This document shows, piece by piece, positions 4,730 through 5,766 of a DNA stretch of 5,766 nt. The position numbers were made by a program, and so were the translations under genes. The notes under the pieces were generated by a model, which did not search any database, had not been told where the DNA came from, and was given only the letters and a program-made list of their open reading frames with translations. Each line of letters opens with the position of its first letter. Position 1 is the first letter of the stretch. Source of the DNA: Thermoleophilaceae bacterium (GTDB lineage: Bacteria; Actinomycetota; Thermoleophilia; Solirubrobacterales; Thermoleophilaceae); assembly GCA_013812065.1 (NCBI GenBank), contig JACCUC010000176.1:1-5766 (forward strand). Direction: 5' to 3'.

Positions 4730-5766
4730 TCAGCCGACGACGACTTCCGATACGAAAACGTCCTTGTCCCCCGAGTCGTCGGTCACGGTGAGCTTGACAA
4801 AGTAGCGGCCCGGCGAGGAGTAGGTGTGCAAGGCACTGCTTCCATTGGCGTGTGATCCGTCGCCGAACTCCCAGGACCAGCTCACAATCGATCCGTCGGA
4901 ATCCGTCGACTGACCCCCGCCAAACCGTGCTGAAAGCGGAGCCTGGCCGCTTCTCGGCGAAACCGCGGCCGTCGCGGTGGGCGGAATGTTCCCGCCGTTC
5001 AGCAGCCGTGTTGTGATGTCGGTCTGGTAGTCGACGTAGTGGTTGTAGTTCCCACCCATCCACACGACAGACATGTCGTCGTCGAAGGAGCGCAGACCCC
5101 GGGGAGAGATCGGGCGGACGTTCTCACTGCTTGAGCCTGAGGTCACCGCCTGTCGCCTCCAGCTCCTACCGCCGTCTGGAGTCCGCCAGGTCTCGACCTC
5201 GTGCATCCCATTGACCTCGCGCGAAAGGTAGACGACCGAGGTATTCTCGTGGTCGAGCGTGATGCCGCCCGAGTACCACATCTCGCGACCACCTGCGATC
5301 GAGGCACCCGCTGGCGTTATCCGCACACGGTGCCACCTGCGACGGCTCCAGCGAGCGTACCAGTAGTAGTGCTCCCTGGCCGAGACTATCGTGGCATAGA
5401 CGATCACGGGCCGACCAGCGCGATCAATCGCGATGTCGTGGATCCAAGCCTTGGTCTTCGCGGCATCGACCCTACTTGTTTCGCTCGGCGAGAGTGGGAG
5501 TTGAGACACTCTCCTGATCCTTCTGCCGTCGGCACGGTAAAAGGATCCGCCTCTGTAGCGAGCGTAGTAAATGTTGCTGTTCACGTTGGCCGGATGTCCT
5601 TGCGTGAAGGCGAAGTGGATCGTGTTCCTATCGTTCGAGGCGAACTTGATGTACGGGCGCTCGCCCGAATACCTGACCAGCGTTCGTGCGGTGGCCCAGG
5701 TGTTCGCGCCGTTAGTCGATGTCGAGAAGGTGGGCTGCCAGTTGCCGCCTCGCCAGAAGAGCCAGA
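4730..5766 (-). CDS. BNR_4-like beta-propeller protein with C-terminal PKD domain, 3' part
   Basis: The last 344 residues of a larger protein are visible; the frame stays open to the window edge, so start and signal peptide are outside. The upstream codons carry clear family sequence (RPYIKFASNDRNTIHFAFT), so the GTG at 5584 is not the start. Propeller features include NSNIYYARYRGG, AWIHDIAIDRAGRPVIVYA, MWYSGGITLDH and an Asp-box TPDGGRSW (about fragment residues 195-202), then NVRPISPRG. These resemble BNR_4 (PF15892) repeat proteins, a group that includes polysaccharide lyases; the substrate is unknown. Fragment residues about 261-343 are one PKD domain (PPTATAAVSP, WSWEFGDG, HTYSSPGRYFVKLTVTD), usual in secreted carbohydrate-active proteins. 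It ends at TGA 4732-4730 with no sorting tail. GC is about 58-60% on two lines counted, below its neighbours, so it probably has a separate history. Extracellular location is inferred. Confidence 0.85.
   Translation of the reverse strand, partial: WLFWRGGNWQPTFSTSTNGANTWATARTLVRYSGERPYIKFASNDRNTIHFAFTQGHPANVNSNIYYARYRGGSFYRADGRRIRRVSQLPLSPSETSRVDAAKTKAWIHDIAIDRAGRPVIVYATIVSAREHYYWYARWSRRRWHRVRITPAGASIAGGREMWYSGGITLDHENTSVVYLSREVNGMHEVETWRTPDGGRSWRRQAVTSGSSSENVRPISPRGLRSFDDDMSVVWMGGNYNHYVDYQTDITTRLLNGGNIPPTATAAVSPRSGQAPLSARFGGGQSTDSDGSIVSWSWEFGDGSHANGSSALHTYSSPGRYFVKLTVTDDSGDKDVFVSEVVVG

Noticed and set aside
5582..5584. GTG as the start of the propeller-PKD gene
   Set aside because: The 60 in-frame codons upstream encode clear BNR_4-like sequence (YIKFASND, IHFAFT) up to the window edge, so this GTG is an internal valine codon.
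1..5766. CRISPR arrays, tRNA or rRNA genes, IS ends, integrase or att repeats
   Set aside because: I looked for spaced direct repeats, tRNA-like cloverleaf arms, conserved rRNA segments and transposase or integrase motifs on both strands and found none.

Overview
The window is high-GC bacterial DNA, and every gene I can support lies on the minus strand. GC counted by hand on a few 60-base lines is about 67-70% in the left and centre and about 58-60% at the right end. The strong G/C third-position bias, a VapB of the type common in actinobacteria and a promoter almost touching a start codon suggest a high-GC actinobacterium. The sequence does not fix the taxon.

In the direction of transcription (right to left) the layout is as follows. 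(1) Bases 5766-4730 hold the 3' part of a probable secreted protein: a BNR_4-type beta-propeller with an Asp-box, ending in one PKD domain. Its start is outside the window. (2) Bases 4729-4490 are a gap with no convincing gene. It holds a GC-rich 11-bp hairpin and, at its left end, a palindrome abutting a -10-like box. (3) Bases 4489-3847 hold a type II toxin-antitoxin pair, vapB then vapC, overlapping by 14 nt. (4) Bases 3846-3694 are a short gap with a hairpin around the vapC stop, two palindromes, a possible -10 and a 16-codon leader ORF whose stop overlaps the next start. (5) Bases 3693-241 hold a complete 1150-residue SNF2/RapA-like helicase of the DISARM DrmD type with a C-terminal DUF3883 domain. 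(6) Bases 244-1 hold the first 81 codons of a DUF1156-type DNA methylase, which starts at a GTG overlapping the helicase stop (GTGA) behind a strong ribosome binding site and runs off the window.

The left part is therefore the beginning of an antiviral defence operon of the DISARM or DISARM-related kind (helicase plus adenine methylase), with a toxin-antitoxin pair just upstream on the same strand. The pairing of a DrmD-type helicase with a DUF1156 methylase, rather than the methylase I recall for class 1 DISARM, makes a less-characterised relative a real possibility. The deciding genes lie beyond base 1. The propeller-PKD gene looks unrelated and differs in base composition, so a boundary between the defence island and other DNA may lie near 4500-4730.
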